Assembly: GCA_947683425.1 (NCBI GenBank)
Contig: CANTUQ010000004.1
Coordinates: 3,510,001-3,574,000 of the forward strand
Length of the DNA: 64,000 nt
From: Excoecaria cochinchinensis
Taxonomy: Eukaryota; Streptophyta; Magnoliopsida; Malpighiales; Euphorbiaceae
Direction of reading: 5' to 3'
Shown in pieces: positions 36,545 to 48,564 of this stretch. Position numbers and translations under genes: made by a program. Under the pieces are notes generated by a model. That model was not told where the DNA came from and did no database searches. It saw only the letters and a list, made by a program, of their open reading frames with translations. How positions within the stretch are numbered: the first letter of the stretch is position 1; the number at the start of each line of letters is the position of its first letter.

Positions 36545-39500
36545 ATGGCTTCTAATTCTGCTCATGGTGCGCGTGAGGAATCCGCCGAGAGTGTGAATCC
36601 TCCCGCTGTTGATCAGTCTGTTTCTGTTACTGGGTCGGCTCAGCATGCTAGGGTTCAGCCCGAGGCCGCAGCCATGCCCTTAGAGGCTATGTTTAGACTG
36701 CATCAGGACATGGCTAGGGTTTTTGGAGAGAGTGACTGCTCCTAGAGCACCTATGGGGAATCTGAGGAGAGCAGGAGTTGAGGATTTCTATGGTACCAGT
36801 TTGAATGAGTCTGAGACTGCAGAGAGATGGTTAGATAAAGTGAAGCGTGCTTTGAGAGAGATTCGGTGTCCTCCTGACCAGCAGGCAGAGTGTGCTTTAG
36901 CTCTTCTTCAGGGGTCTGCTTTTGAGTGGTGGGAGTTGGTTTGCAGGCATCCTCAGCTACCGGATCCGATTACCTGGGAGTTCTTTGAGGGTGAGTTCAT
37001 AAAGAAGTACATCACTCAGACCTATAGAGATTCGAGATGGGCGCAGTTTTTGGGTTTGAGACAGAGAGCTTTGTCAGTAGCTGATTATGAGAAAGAGTTC
37101 AACAGGTTATCGCGCTATGCCCCACGAGGAGTTATGACTGATGACTTTAGATGCAAGCATTTCGAGGCTGGGTTAAATGAGTCATTGAAGATTGCTTTGA
37201 TTTCACTGATGTGTATTCCTGGGGTCAGTTATTACCAGATTGTGGAGGCTGCAGTGAGAGCGGAGTTGTCTGAGACAGTGATGAGAGAGAGAGCTCAGAG
37301 GAGGAGTTCTTCTCGTGGAGGATCTTCTTCGAGTAAGAGATCGAGGGACCCACAGGATGAGTCAGCATCTGGTCCGGCTTCTAGAGGTAGACGTCAGGGT
37401 TCTACAGCTCAGTCAGGTTCTGGTAGGGGTGGTAGAGCTGAGACTACACCAGTTTGTCCTCATTGTAGTAGGTCGCATCGTGGTGAGTGTAGGTGGCTCA
37501 CTGGTGCATGCTTCAGGTGTGGGAGTTCTGAGCATCGGTTGGCCGGTTGTCCGAGAGTACAGGAGGATTCAGGTTCCCAGAGAGAGGGCAGTAGGGTCGG
37601 TTCGAATGCTTCTCAGGCTACCCGTGGCAGAGGCCGAGGTAGAGGTAGAGGTGGTCGGCTTAGAGATGGTGCTGCTTCTGAGACTGTGGAGCATCCTCCT
37701 CAGGGTGCCATTAGAGCTTATGCTATGAGAGCCAGAGATGAGCAGGACGCGCCTGATGTTATTGCTGGTAAGTTCCTACTCCATGACACTGAGTTGTATG
37801 CTCTAATTGATCCTGGTTCCACACACTCATATTTGTGCACAGATAGAGTTATTGATAAATTGTATTCAGTTGATCAGTTAGATTATGAGATTTGTGTGAC
37901 CAGTCCATTAGGGCATAGTGTCAGTGTGAGTAGAGTTTTTAGGAGTTGTCCTCTGATTGTTGAGGGAGTTGTGCTTCCAGCGGATCTGATTGAGTTACCC
38001 TTCAGAGAGTTTGACTTGATTCTGGGTATGGACTGGTTGGGTAAGTATCGGGCTGTAGTGGATTGCCATAGGAAGACAGTGGTACTTCGGGATAGAAGTC
38101 AGTCTCTTGTGTTTCTGAAAGGTTTGGGTGCTAGTTCAGTGAATAATGTTATTTCTGCGATGCAAGCTAAGAGATTCATCAGGAAAGGTTGTGAGGCTTT
38201 TCTAGCAGTTGTGTTAGATTCCAGGAGGGATCAGGTTCAGATAGAGGATATTCCTGTAGTGCGAGAGTTTGGGGATGTGTTTCCGAGCGAGTTGCCTGGT
38301 TTGCCTCCTGAGAGAGAGGTTGAGTTGTCCATTGAGATCATGCCGGGTACTGCACCTATTTCGAGAGCACCTTATCGGATGGCTCCTGTAGAGTTGAGGG
38401 AACTTAAATCTCAGCTACAAGAGTTATTGGATAAGGGGTTTATTAGACCGAGCATATCTCCATGGGGAGCTCCAGTGCTATTTGTCTAGAAGAAAGATGG
38501 ATCCCTGCGGATGTGTATTGATTACCGCCAGATTAATAAAGTTACTGTGAAGAACAGGTATCCTTTGCCTAGGATTGAGGATTTATTTGATCAGCTTCGA
38601 GGTGCGGGTGTCTTTTCCAAGATAGATCTTCGATCAGGGTACTACCAGCTTCGTGTTCAGGATGCAGATGTGGTTAAGACTGCATTTCGGACTAGGTACG
38701 GCCACTATGAGTTTCTTGTGATGCCGTTTGGTTTGACAAATGCTCCAGCGGCTTTTATGGATCTGATGAATCGTGTATTTAGGCCATATTTAGATCGATT
38801 TGTAGTAGTGTTCATTGATGACATCTTGGTGTATTCCAAGAATGAGAGTGAGCATGAGGAGCATCTCAGATTGGTTTTGCAGATGTTGAGAGAGCATCAT
38901 TTGTTTGCTAAGCTTAGCAAGTGTGATTTCTGGCTTCGAGAAGTGTCATTCTTGGGTCACATTATTTTAGCTAGTGGTATCCAGGTGGATCCAGCTAAGA
39001 TTGAGGCGATTGTTGATTGGAAAGCGCCTCGAAATGTTCAGGAAGTGAGGAGTTTCCTCGGTTTAGCAGGTTATTACCGTCGGTTCGTTAAAGGATTTTC
39101 TGTGATTGCTGCTCCTATGACTAGATTGTTGAGGAAAGGAGTTAGATTTGAGTGGTCAGACAGGTGTCAGTCTTGTTTTGATCGGTTAAAGCAGTTGCTT
39201 GTTGAGGCTCCTATCCTTACTCAACCCATCTCGGGTAAGGAGTTTGTTATTTATAGTGATGCTTCTGGAGTTGGTCTTGGTTGTGTGCTTATGCAGGAGG
39301 GTAAAGTAGTGGCTTATGCTTCTCGTCAGTTGAAGCCACATGAGAAGAACTATCCGACGCATGATTTAGAGTTGGCAGCTGTAATCTTTGCTTTGAAGAT
39401 TTGGCGTCACTATTTGTATGGGGAAAAGTGTAGGATCTTCTCGGACCATAAGAGTTTGAAGTACTTTCTTTCACAGAAAGAGTTAAATATGAGACAGCGC

Positions 39501-41177
39501 AGATGGCTTGAGTTATTTAAGGACTACGACTGCATTGTGGATTACCATCCTGGTAAGGCCAATGTAGTTGCAGATGCTTTGAGTCGTAAGTCAGTTTCAG
39601 CCTTGTTCTTGAGACGTTTCAGATGGCGTTTTGGTTCAGATGGGGCTTTGCTTGCCCAGTTGCGTGTGAAGCCTACTTTGAGACAGTTGATTGTAGATGC
39701 TCAGAGAGATGATGTGAGACTTCAGCGGTTTGTGCATGAGGTTAGATCGGGTAAGCCATCAGAGTTCTCAGTTCAAGATGAGGTACTTATGTTCAGAGAT
39801 CGTCTGTGTGTGCCAGAGTCTGAGGATTTGAGGAGACAGCTCTTGAGTGAGGCGCATAGTTCAGTCTTTACTATGCATCCTGGCAGTAAGAAGATGTATC
39901 AAGACATGAAGCAATTCTATTGGTGGTCCGGTATGAAGCGTGATATAGTGGATTTTGTTTCCAAGTGCTTGACTTGTCAGCAGGTGAAGGCAGAGCATCA
40001 GGTTCCTTCAGGTTTGCTTATGCCTTTATCCATTCCTGAGTGGAAATGGAGTGATATCACCATGGACTTTGTTTCTGGCTTGCCTTTGACTCAGAGGAAG
40101 CATGATTCGGTTTGGGTTATTGTGGATCGGCTTACGAAGTCAGCTCACTTCTTGCCAGTTAGAGTGGACTACTCCATGGACAGATTAGCCGGTATCTATG
40201 TAGATGAGATAGTTCGACTGCATGGTGTGCCTTTGTCCATAGTGTCAGATCGAGATCCGAGGTTTACTTCCAAGTTTTGGAAGGAGTTACAGAGAGCTTT
40301 GGGCACTAGGTTGAACTTCAGTACAGCGTTTCATCCTCAGACCGATGGTCAGTCAGAGCGAGTTATTCAGATTCTGGAGGATATGATGAGGGCTTGTACT
40401 TTGGATTTTCCGGGCAGTTGGGACAGATATGTATCATTGATGGAGTTTGCCTACAACAACAGTTTCCAGTCGAGTATTGGTATGGCACCATATGAGGCTC
40501 TGTATGGTCGTCAGTGTAGGACTCCGATTTGTTGGACCGAGCTATCCGAGAGATCTATGATTGGACCCGACTTGGTTAGGGATACTGAAGAGAAAATCAG
40601 AGTAGTGCAGCGGAATTTGAAGGCAGCCAAGGATCGACAGAAGTCTTATGCCAACTTGAAAAGAAAAGATGTGCATTTTGAGATCGGGGACAAAGTTTTC
40701 CTTAAAGTTTCTCCTTGGAGGAGAGTGCTTCGATTTGGAAAGAAAGGCAAGCTTAGTCCTCGTTTCATTGGACCTTATGAGATTTTGGCTAAGGTGGGAC
40801 CTGTAGCCTACAGATTAGCGCTACCGATGGAGTTAGCAAAGTTGCATGATGTGTTTCACGTTTCGATGCTTCGTCGGTACAGATCAGATCCTTCGCATGT
40901 TCTGTCAGTTCAGGATATCCAGGTTCAGCCAGACTTCTCTTATGATGAGGAACCGCGAGCTATTCTAGCCCGAGAGGTGAGGCAGTTAAGAAATAAGCAG
41001 ATTCCTTTGGTTAAAGTATTATGGATCCATCATGGAGTCGAGGAAGCGACTTGGGAGCCAGAGGAGTCGATGAGAGCTCAGTATCCACAGTTATTCAGTT
41101 CAGGTGAGAATTTCGAGGACGAAATTCTTATTAGTAGGGGAGAGTTGTCACACCCCATTTGCCCCCTAGTAGAATGA
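36545..41177 (+). pseudogene. Element F gag-pol polyprotein (Tekay chromovirus), one frameshift and one nonsense
   Basis: One polyprotein of about 1,540 residues would make capsid, protease, RT/RNase H and a chromodomain integrase. ATG at 36545 directly follows TTTAG. Order seen: N-terminal ESVNP motif; gag core; Cys/His knuckles, the canonical one CFRCGSSEHRLAGC near 37509; protease ALIDPGSTHSY near 37803; RT with FIDDIL at 38811-38828; RNase H from about 39241 (YSDASGVGLG); integrase zinc region (about 39850-39990) and core (SDRDPRFTSKFW, about 40246); FIGPYEIL; and a C-terminal chromodomain-like VKVLWIHHGVEEATW near 41006. An extra T in a T-run at about 36720 shifts the gag frame, and TAG at 38487-38489 replaces a Lys codon before the RT KDG motif. 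The frame closes at TGA 41175, 32 bases inside the 3' LTR. Confidence 0.97.
41109..41145 (+). promoter_or_regulatory. Element F polypurine tract with upstream hairpin
   Basis: AGTAGGGGAGAGT (41133-41145) is the plus-strand primer site next to the 3' LTR. Just before it AATTTCGAGGACGAAATT forms a 7-bp stem with an AGGA loop and encodes the final FEDEI residues. The same string precedes the tract in D, and a slightly weakened one in A and E. Confidence 0.85.
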
Positions 41178-43555
41178 GCCTGTCTGTCCGTCTATCTGTC
41201 TGTCTATCAGTCTGTCTGTATGTGTAAGCATTCGCATGTGTACAGTATTTCATAAGGGTATTTCAGTAAAATGCATGATTTTGGGGTTTTATTATTATGT
41301 GGGTGCATACATGGCATTAGGTTGTGAATTAATTGAGTTGCATTTGTGTGCATTTACATATACCATTGTAGGGTGTATTTAATTAGGAGTGCATTAGGTG
41401 TGTGTAATGTGTGGAGTTAGGGTATGAGTGAGCAAGTTTCACCACCCAAGGAATTGACATGTGTATTAGGTTTGGGAAAAAGAATAAAGAAGGAAAAGAA
41501 AGGTGAAACAAAAATCAGATTCACGTTTTCCTTTTTAAACTTCACATTCTTCTTCTTCCTTTTCCCTTTCCTAATTACTACTCTCTGATAATCAAGTGTG
41601 GTTGTGGAAGTTGGTCACTCTTACTCCTAGCTTGGTAAGTGCATAATCTAGTCTTTGTCTTACTGTAAATTGCATCTTCATCTTCTTCCTTGGGTTTAGG
41701 TTTAACCTAGGGTTGAATTTACTGTGTTTGTGTTCTAGCTGAGGCTCCACGTGATCCAAAGGGGAAAGAGGTTGCTGGACCAAGTGGAGCTAAGTGATAG
41801 AAGTTAGAATCCAGGTTTGGGAATATTGATTTGTGCGATTTTGATGTTTTACTGTAATTCTAGGGTTCATGTTCTTCTATATTTGAATGAGTGTGTTCTT
41901 GATTTGATTTGGTTAATTATTTGATGGATTGAGTTGTATAATTATTGCATATATTGTTTGAGACAATTTCTGGAAGGTAAGAACAGATTTGAATGGTTTT
42001 TAATCAAATTGGGAGTGAATTCGTGTTTCTGGAAATTCTGGAAATCCTGGAATTGAGGTACTGTTCTTCGTTGCGTGACTCGCTTCAAAGGAAGGCAGGT
42101 CACGTCACGTGACCCTTGGTCACGGCGTGACATGCCTGCTGAGAAGCCAGTCGCGTGACTAGCAGCAGACCAAGCAAGTCACGCGACGTGATCCTCGGTC
42201 ACGTCGTGTGACCTGCGAAGGCATAGGCAGATCACGCAACGTGATCTGCGAGGGAGAAGCAGCGTCACGTCGCGTGACCCTCGGTCACGCCGTGACCTGC
42301 ATGTGCATTGCGTGATCCGCAAGGATCGCGCAACGCAATTGGCGAGGAACAAGCAGGTCACGAGACGTGACCCTCGGTCACGCCGTGACCTGCCTGTTGA
42401 GTCGCCAGTTTCTCCGTTCAGCCCGTTTTTCCGAAATTCCTTAGTTTTTAACTCAGAACTGAATTTGGTATTTCTTTTGAATGGATTTTAATATTGTACG
42501 ATGCATGTTTTACTGTTTAATGCTTCGATATGCGTGATAGCATGATTTTCTGAGGAATTATATTCTGTATCCTGAAATGTGATTTGTTTGACGCATAACC
42601 TGCTAGAGTCGAGTAAGTGGATAGTTAGGCATGCCTAATAGAGTCTTTTAGCTGCAGCCCTCAGTTCAGTTTGGACCCCGATCAGGTCCCCGTTTGGTTC
42701 CTCGCGAACCCTTCAGTATAGAATCTTGTTTAAGATTCCCTCAGTATATAAATAACATGTTCTGATAAATGATATAATATTTGACTTGTACCTGTGAGGT
42801 ACCCTCAGTATTCGATTCGTACCCGTAAGGTACCCTCAGTACACTCGTTATCCACTATCTAGAGTCAGCAGGTATTCTTTAAATGTTATTGGAAATGTTC
42901 TGATCTGATATGGCTTTGAATGGAATATCTGAATGAATTTAATGATGAAATACATGTTGGTTTATTCTGTAATGCATATGATGATGAGATTCTGAAAGTA
43001 TGGTATTTGAATACGGGCATGTTTATATGAATTATGCAACAGTTCCTGCATTCTGACATTGTGAATGTGTTATGCCTTGACGACCACTGTGAGTGGCCGT
43101 TCATAAGTTATGTGTGTTTCCCCACTAAGCTTTTTATCGCTTAGCACGGTGTTTTTATCCGTGCAGGTGCGGAAGACGTTTTGCCTTGTGAGAGAGTCGC
43201 CGTCATCAAGCCAACACAGAAGGGATTAGTGTAGGGCTCAGTTTTGTATCAGTTATTGATTCTTTTTGTATAGAACTCTCTGTATCAGCTTCCGCTTTTG
43301 TATCTATATTTTTGTATATGTAATATTATTTTGTTCAGCTAGTTGATCAGATCATTATTGTAATAGTTTAATTATAGTAATGCATGATCAGCTTTTGCTT
43401 TCTACATGTAAAGTTTTTAATTATTCTGTATTTCTGAATGTATGTTATGAATGGATGTATATTTTGCTTTGCTTTTGTTTGGTGACACCTTGTCTCATAA
43501 GGCATCTCACTCCTTATCGGATGGGATCGCCTATGTATGGGAAGGGGGTGTTACA
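41146..43555 (+). repeat. Element F 3' LTR
   Basis: 2,410 bp, the same length as the 5' LTR, with about eight substitutions by eye. Palindrome array about 42066-42398, multi-hairpin domain 42598-42873. In the double hairpin (43125-43164) the first stem has one mutation (CTAAGCT). Confidence 0.97.
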
Positions 43556-44026
43556 GATGTTTCATATGATTATAAATGGAATATTGCTTGCATGTTTTAT
43601 TGCCATATGAGTGATGGGTTGTTATAGTAGTTGTTGTATATGCATGCTCTGTTTGTGTTGTTCCTCAACACTAAGCGTTATCGCTTAGCACGGGCTCTTT
43701 TTTCGTGTAGGTAGCAGGTTCTTTTTGGAGTCAGATATCTGCAGGTCGGCCACTAGAAGTCTTTAGTTGGAGTTATTTTGTCTTCCGTTGTATTTTTGTA
43801 TATGGGAACTGATTTTGGAAAATGTAATTTTGTAAAGGATGATTTTGTATGTGTATTTGTTTAATGTTTACAAATACCTTTTTGTAAAACTATATGATTA
43901 TTTATATAAGGATTTGATATCTTTATAGTTATATGTAATTGTTTCTAGCATGCTTGAGTATGTAAATGTATTTGTGCCCGTGGCGCTCCGGTATCTTTCC
44001 AACGGGGGTAACGGGGTGTTACAGCT

Positions 44027-44038
44027 TGGTATCAGTGC
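44027..44038 (+). promoter_or_regulatory. Element E primer-binding site
   Basis: TGGTATCAGTGC, three bases after the 5' LTR; the initiator tRNA-Met PBS with one change (AGAGC to AGTGC). Confidence 0.85.
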
Positions 44039-44148
44039 ACCGGTTTAGTCGGTTCTGGTCCTATGTGATTATTTGAGTATAGAGTCTTTACATGAGAGTT
44101 TGCCTAGAGTCGTGGCCTAATGCAGATGTTATTTTGTGTAGTGTCTAG

Positions 44149-45340
44149 ATGGAGTCGGATCCAAGTGAGTATATGGGCGACACGATGGAAAGTGTGAATC
44201 CGGTTGGAAGTAATCTGGTCGGTCAGGATAGGCCTGCACGTGAGCGTGCACCAGTCGAAGGTCAGGGTTTTGATCTGGCATTAGTACAAGGCTTATTGCA
44301 AGTGGTAGACAGATTGACTGCTCCTAAGGCTCCTTCTGTGCTTATAAGAAAAAGGGGAGCAGACGAATTCCATGGAACCTCCTTGGACGAATCAGATGTA
44401 GCGAAATTCCAGTTGAAGAGAATTGATAGGATTTTACAAGAGATAGCTTGCCCTTCGCATCAACGAGTTACTTGTGCTGTATCGCTTTTGCAAGGATCAG
44501 CATATGATTGGTGGAACCTTGTGCTTCGCAATCCCCAGAGACCAGCTGAATTGACATGGGAGTTCTTCGTGAAATAGTTTAAATAGAAATATGTGACCAA
44601 GGCTTATCGGGAGGCAAAGTGGAATGAATTTTTCAATTTGAAACAGAGGAACTTATCGGCCAGCAACTATGAGAAAGAGTTTAGTCGATTGACCAAGTAT
44701 GTGCCCTAACCGCTATTGACGGAAGACTTTAAGTGCCAACATTTTTAGGGTGGATTAAGAGAAGTCATTAGAGGTCCATTGTCAGCTATGGCAGTTATGC
44801 TTTCGGTTGGATACTATCAGTTAGTGGCTGCAGCAATAAAGTTGGAAGAATCCGAGATGGAGAAGCAAAGAATAGAACAGAATAGGAGAGCACCGGATGG
44901 TGGAGTTGCTAGTAACAAGAAGTCTAAAGGTACTCCCAAGGAACTAGAGGGACTGCTCAAGTGCCTTCTGAGGTAGGAAGTGTAGCACTGCCCACGAGTA
45001 AAGGAAATAGAGCACCAGAGTGTGAGCATTGCCAAAGGTACCATTGGGGTACATGCCATAAGATCACGGGTGCATGCTTCAAGTGCAGAAGTATGGAGCA
45101 TCAGTTTGCTAGTTGAGCCGATCGATAAGAGAACAAGAGCCAGCAAGAGAGTAAAGCGGGTGTAGGTAAATCAAATGCAACCAGAAGCAACCGGGATAGA
45201 AGTAGAGCTCCTCAGGCGCCATTAGAAACGGTGCAACGACCTGGTACTATGGGAGGGTATGCTCAGACTAGAGTCTACGCGATGATTAGAGAAGATACTC
45301 CAGAGGCTGCAGGTCCTTCCGGTAAGTGTTTAATTGGTTA
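44149..45340 (+). pseudogene. Element E gag with start of protease region, pol deleted
   Basis: ATG at 44149 directly follows GTGTCTAG. Reads MESDPSEYMGD, the shared ESVNP motif, then RKRGADEFHGTSLDESD and LLQGSAYDWWNLVL. Stops occur at 44575, 44581 and further on; a shift near 44945 moves the frame to the Cys/His knuckles (CEHCQRYHWGTC and CFKCRSMEHQFAS, last Cys replaced by a stop). Another shift leads to GYAQTRVYAMIREDTPEA, which is where the protease domain begins in relatives. All RT, RNase H and integrase coding is gone: from about 45340 the sequence goes straight to the pre-tract string (AAATTTCGAGGACAAAATTT) and the polypurine tract AAGGAGGATAGAG (45417-45429). Confidence 0.92.
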
Positions 45341-47839
45341 AGTTTCTATTTGAGTTCGGTTTTGGTATTTGGGATGTAAGTGGTTAGCGGGAAAATTTCG
45401 AGGACAAAATTTCTTAAGGAGGATAGAGTTGTCACATCCCAAATATGGCCTAGTTAGAAATAGCAAGATTAATTGGACATTACGGGTATTTTGGTAATTT
45501 ATGCAAGAGAATTAAGGGCTTAATTTAAAAGTTAATTAACGTTTTGAGAGAAGAATTTTTATTAGTGACCATTTGGTAATTAAGTGAGGACTTAAAGAGT
45601 TGTGTATGGAGCAGATGTTAAAAGTGTAGCTAGTGGAATAAGGGGTCCAATGCATGTGTGCCATGTGGATAAGTGAGTGTGTGCATGTTGAGGATTTGAA
45701 AGGAAAAGAGAGGGAAGAGACAGAATTATTCATTTCTTGTCTGTCTCGTTTCTCCCTCTTACTTCTCTTCATTTCTTCAACTGCTCTCTAGTTTTTGCTT
45801 GTATTGATTCCTCCAAGTTTGAGTTGTTTTTTAAGAGTTTAAGAGCTGAGTTTCCAAGGTAAGTTGTTGTATTTGGGTTCTTCATCTTTATCTTCTTTTG
45901 GGGTTATATTTAGTTGTTCAGCAGTTTTGTATGGGTTTTATTTGGTTATTTTATGCAAGTGATTGAAGAGAGAAAGAAGGACAAAGGGAAAGAAAAGATT
46001 GGATTTTGAAGTCGACGGAGTTTTGGCATTAGATTTTGGAGTTTATTTGGAGCGTTTTGTCCATCTCATTTTGGATCCTGTTTTTGAGTTAAATGTTAAT
46101 ATTATTTGTGTATTTATGGTATATGAAAATGCATGAGTAAAATAGATTTGTGTATATGAATATTGATAGATGATATAATTGAGATATTTAATTAACTTGT
46201 GTTGAAATTGCTGATTGAATGATTATTGAGCATACAATTAGAGTATATACCCTAGTTTAGTGAGAATTCTGTTTATGTCTTACCAGACCTCTATGTATTG
46301 TTTTGATCATAGATTGAGTTTGAAAACTCCAATTTGAGTGTTTGTTGCGCTATTTGAACCATTGTTAACATACCTTTAAAAGTCTAATAGTGACCATAAA
46401 TTAATTCTTTTATTAAGAGGCTTAAAAATGGAAAAACCCAGACGTGTCTCTACCCATGTTGGCTCATTGGAACAGTCCGTAGTGTTTGATTCATATCTAT
46501 TGATTTATGAGTCCAAATGACCTGAAACTTGTTCCATTGGACACTTAACATACTAGGGAACAATTGTCAATAAGGACACTTTGTCTATAAATGAGGTTTA
46601 GAGGTCGGTTTAGGTGATACAACTTTTGAGTGAAGAGCAGTCTCGTAAAGCTCCTGTGGGGAGCTACTGTCGCGAGCGCGATAGAGTCGCGACCTCGAGA
46701 TAGAACACTCACATAAGGAGTTTTCTACTTCATTTTGAGCCAATGGTTGGTATGGATCAATTCCCTACCTTTCCTGTAACACCCCGAAACCACCCCAGTA
46801 GTTTAAGCCTGTCCGTATCTGTATGTGTGTATTTTTATGTGTTGCATGTGTGTTTTAAATTGGTTTATTTATGTAAGTTGTGTGTATTAGTTGAGAAGAG
46901 GAATTAGGCTAGTGTATAGGTGGGAGTATAGAAGTAAGGTATGAGTAAGAGATAGTTTAGTGTGTATAGTAATGTATGGGAGTAGGGTGTATTGTGGGGC
47001 AAGTGTCCTTTGGAGAGAGTGACATGTGGCATATGGATAGGTTAACATTTATTGGGTTGGTGAGTGAGAGAGAGAAAAGGCAGCCATTTTCCCTTGTTTT
47101 CCTGTTCTTCCTCTCTTCTTCACGCCATCTTCCTCTTTTCTTCTTCTTTCTTCTTGTTCTTTCCTTCTTCTTGGTCCGATCTTGCTCCCTCTCCTTTCCC
47201 TTGAGTAGATTGAATTGCTTAGCTTGTGATTTTTGAAGTTTAAAGGTGAGTAGGGATTATTTATGTCTTAGATTTTCTTCTTCCTCTTCTCTAGGTTTTA
47301 TAATTATATATGTATGTATGGGTAGTTGTAAAATTGATCTTGGCTATTGTGGGTTTGTGGTTCAGAGGAGGCTCCTAAACCGGCGAAAGGAAAAGAAATC
47401 GCTAGCGGGAGCGGAGCTCGCGAATAGGAGCTAAGGAGAGAAGGTTTGGGATTGTTCATCTTTTTGTGCATCTTTGTGAATTGAGTTTAATAAATGTGCC
47501 TTTGTTTTGATTGGGGTTATCAGTTGTGCTATTGTAGTTTAAATTACATTAAGCATGTTATGAAATACTAGAGAATGAATATTGTTGAGGGATTTATGGG
47601 AAATTATGTGAATTGTTGTAATTGTTGTTAAAATTGCTGTTTTGGAAATTCTTAGAATTGGACATGTAATTGACTTGATTTAATTGAGATAAGTGGTGAT
47701 AAAGTTGAGTTTTTATTTATGTTATCAGTTGTGGATGCTTGGATTGCTGAATTTTGAGGTTTGGAATCAATTTTGGAAGTTTTAATGTGAATTGTATAGG
47801 TTTTCTGCAGATTTTGGGCGTAAGAGCTGAAAAACCCGT

Positions 47840-48157
47840 GTCTGTCGCCATCGCGACATCGTCGCGAGCGCGGAGGTTTCAGCCCTCGCGCCGGCGCGAG
47901 AAGTGTCGCGCTGAGAGCTCGACAGGGAACTCTCTGTCGCGAGCGCGACAGAGCGCTCAACCTCCGAGCGTATGCAAGGCTCCCCTCTGTCGCGAGCGCG
48001 CGATGGACTTGAAAGGTTGCCTTCTGTCGCGAGCGCGACAACCGTCGCGAGCGCGACAGAGAGTGGCACCTTCGCCCTCTCACGAGCGCGAGACTCTCTC
48101 GTGACCGCGAGACTTGGCGGGGAGTGGTGTTTTGGTCTCTGTCGCGAGCGCGACAGG
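47840..48157. repeat. GTCGCG-type palindrome array in solo LTR G
   Basis: Clean copies of CTGTCGCGAGCGCGACAG (for example at 47935, 48025 and 48139) and variants with TCTCACGAGCGCGAGA, at 20-45 base spacing. CpG is far denser here than in the flanking LTR. Confidence 0.88.
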
Positions 48158-48288
48158 CGCAGCTTCCAAACTTGATTTCTTTTCCTTTTTGCTTAATGAC
48201 TTAATTTCTTTTGCATACAGTTTTCATTGATCTTTGACTATCTATTTGCATGAATAATATATATGTAAATGTGATAAGATTTTGCATA

Positions 48289-48564
48289 ACCTGCTAATGT
48301 CGGATAAGTGGATAGTTAGGCATGCCTAATAGAGTTATGTGCCGCTGCAGCTATGTGTACGACTTTGGACCCTGATCAGGTCCCCCGATCGGATCATCGC
48401 GATCCTTCTGTCTGAATCTTTCGTAAGATTCTATGTGAAAATAATTTGGAATAAAACAAATAGAATATTTTAATACCTCCGGGTATCTATGTGTTTGAAA
48501 TATGATACCGATACTCTCAAGTATCTATGTGTACTCGTTATCCACTCATTATGATTAAGCAGGT
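48289..48564 (+). other. Multi-hairpin LTR domain in solo LTR G
   Basis: Arms ACCTGCT (48289-48295) / AGCAGGT (48558-48564) and GTGGATA (48308-48314) / TATCCAC (48539-48545). Inside: TTAGGCATGCCTAA, GGACCCTGATCAGGTCC and GAATCTTTCGTAAGATTC (same stem as in F but with a different loop). Confidence 0.7.

Larger units (their letters stand above)
34013..43555 (+). mobile_element. Element F: complete, young Tekay chromovirus, TSD GATGT
   Basis: 9,543 bp with two 2,410-bp LTRs (34013-36422, 41146-43555), GATGT on both sides (34008-34012, 43556-43560), PBS, a full-length gag-pol and a polypurine tract. It inserted into the 5' LTR of E. By eye the LTRs differ at about eight positions (for example GTCACGTGGCG versus GTCACGTCGCG, and CTAAGCGTTTTATC versus CTAAGCTTTTTATC), about 0.3%, which points to insertion within the last few hundred thousand years under usual plant rates (inference). 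Only two lesions break its coding frame. Confidence 0.98.
31461..44023 (+). repeat. Element E 5' LTR, interrupted by element F
   Basis: LTR sequence occupies 31461-34012 and 43561-44023. Modules seen: donor-like AAG/GTAAGT at 31890, a KKDKGKEKIG reading frame ending in TGA near 32048, a single weak palindrome pair (32703-32745), a multi-hairpin domain (33363-33665) and, beyond F, the double hairpin (43671-43710). Confidence 0.92.

Noticed and set aside
41592..42361. 63- and 60-residue minus-strand frames present in both F LTRs
   Set aside because: Duplicated with the LTR and antisense to the array and leader; no independent support.
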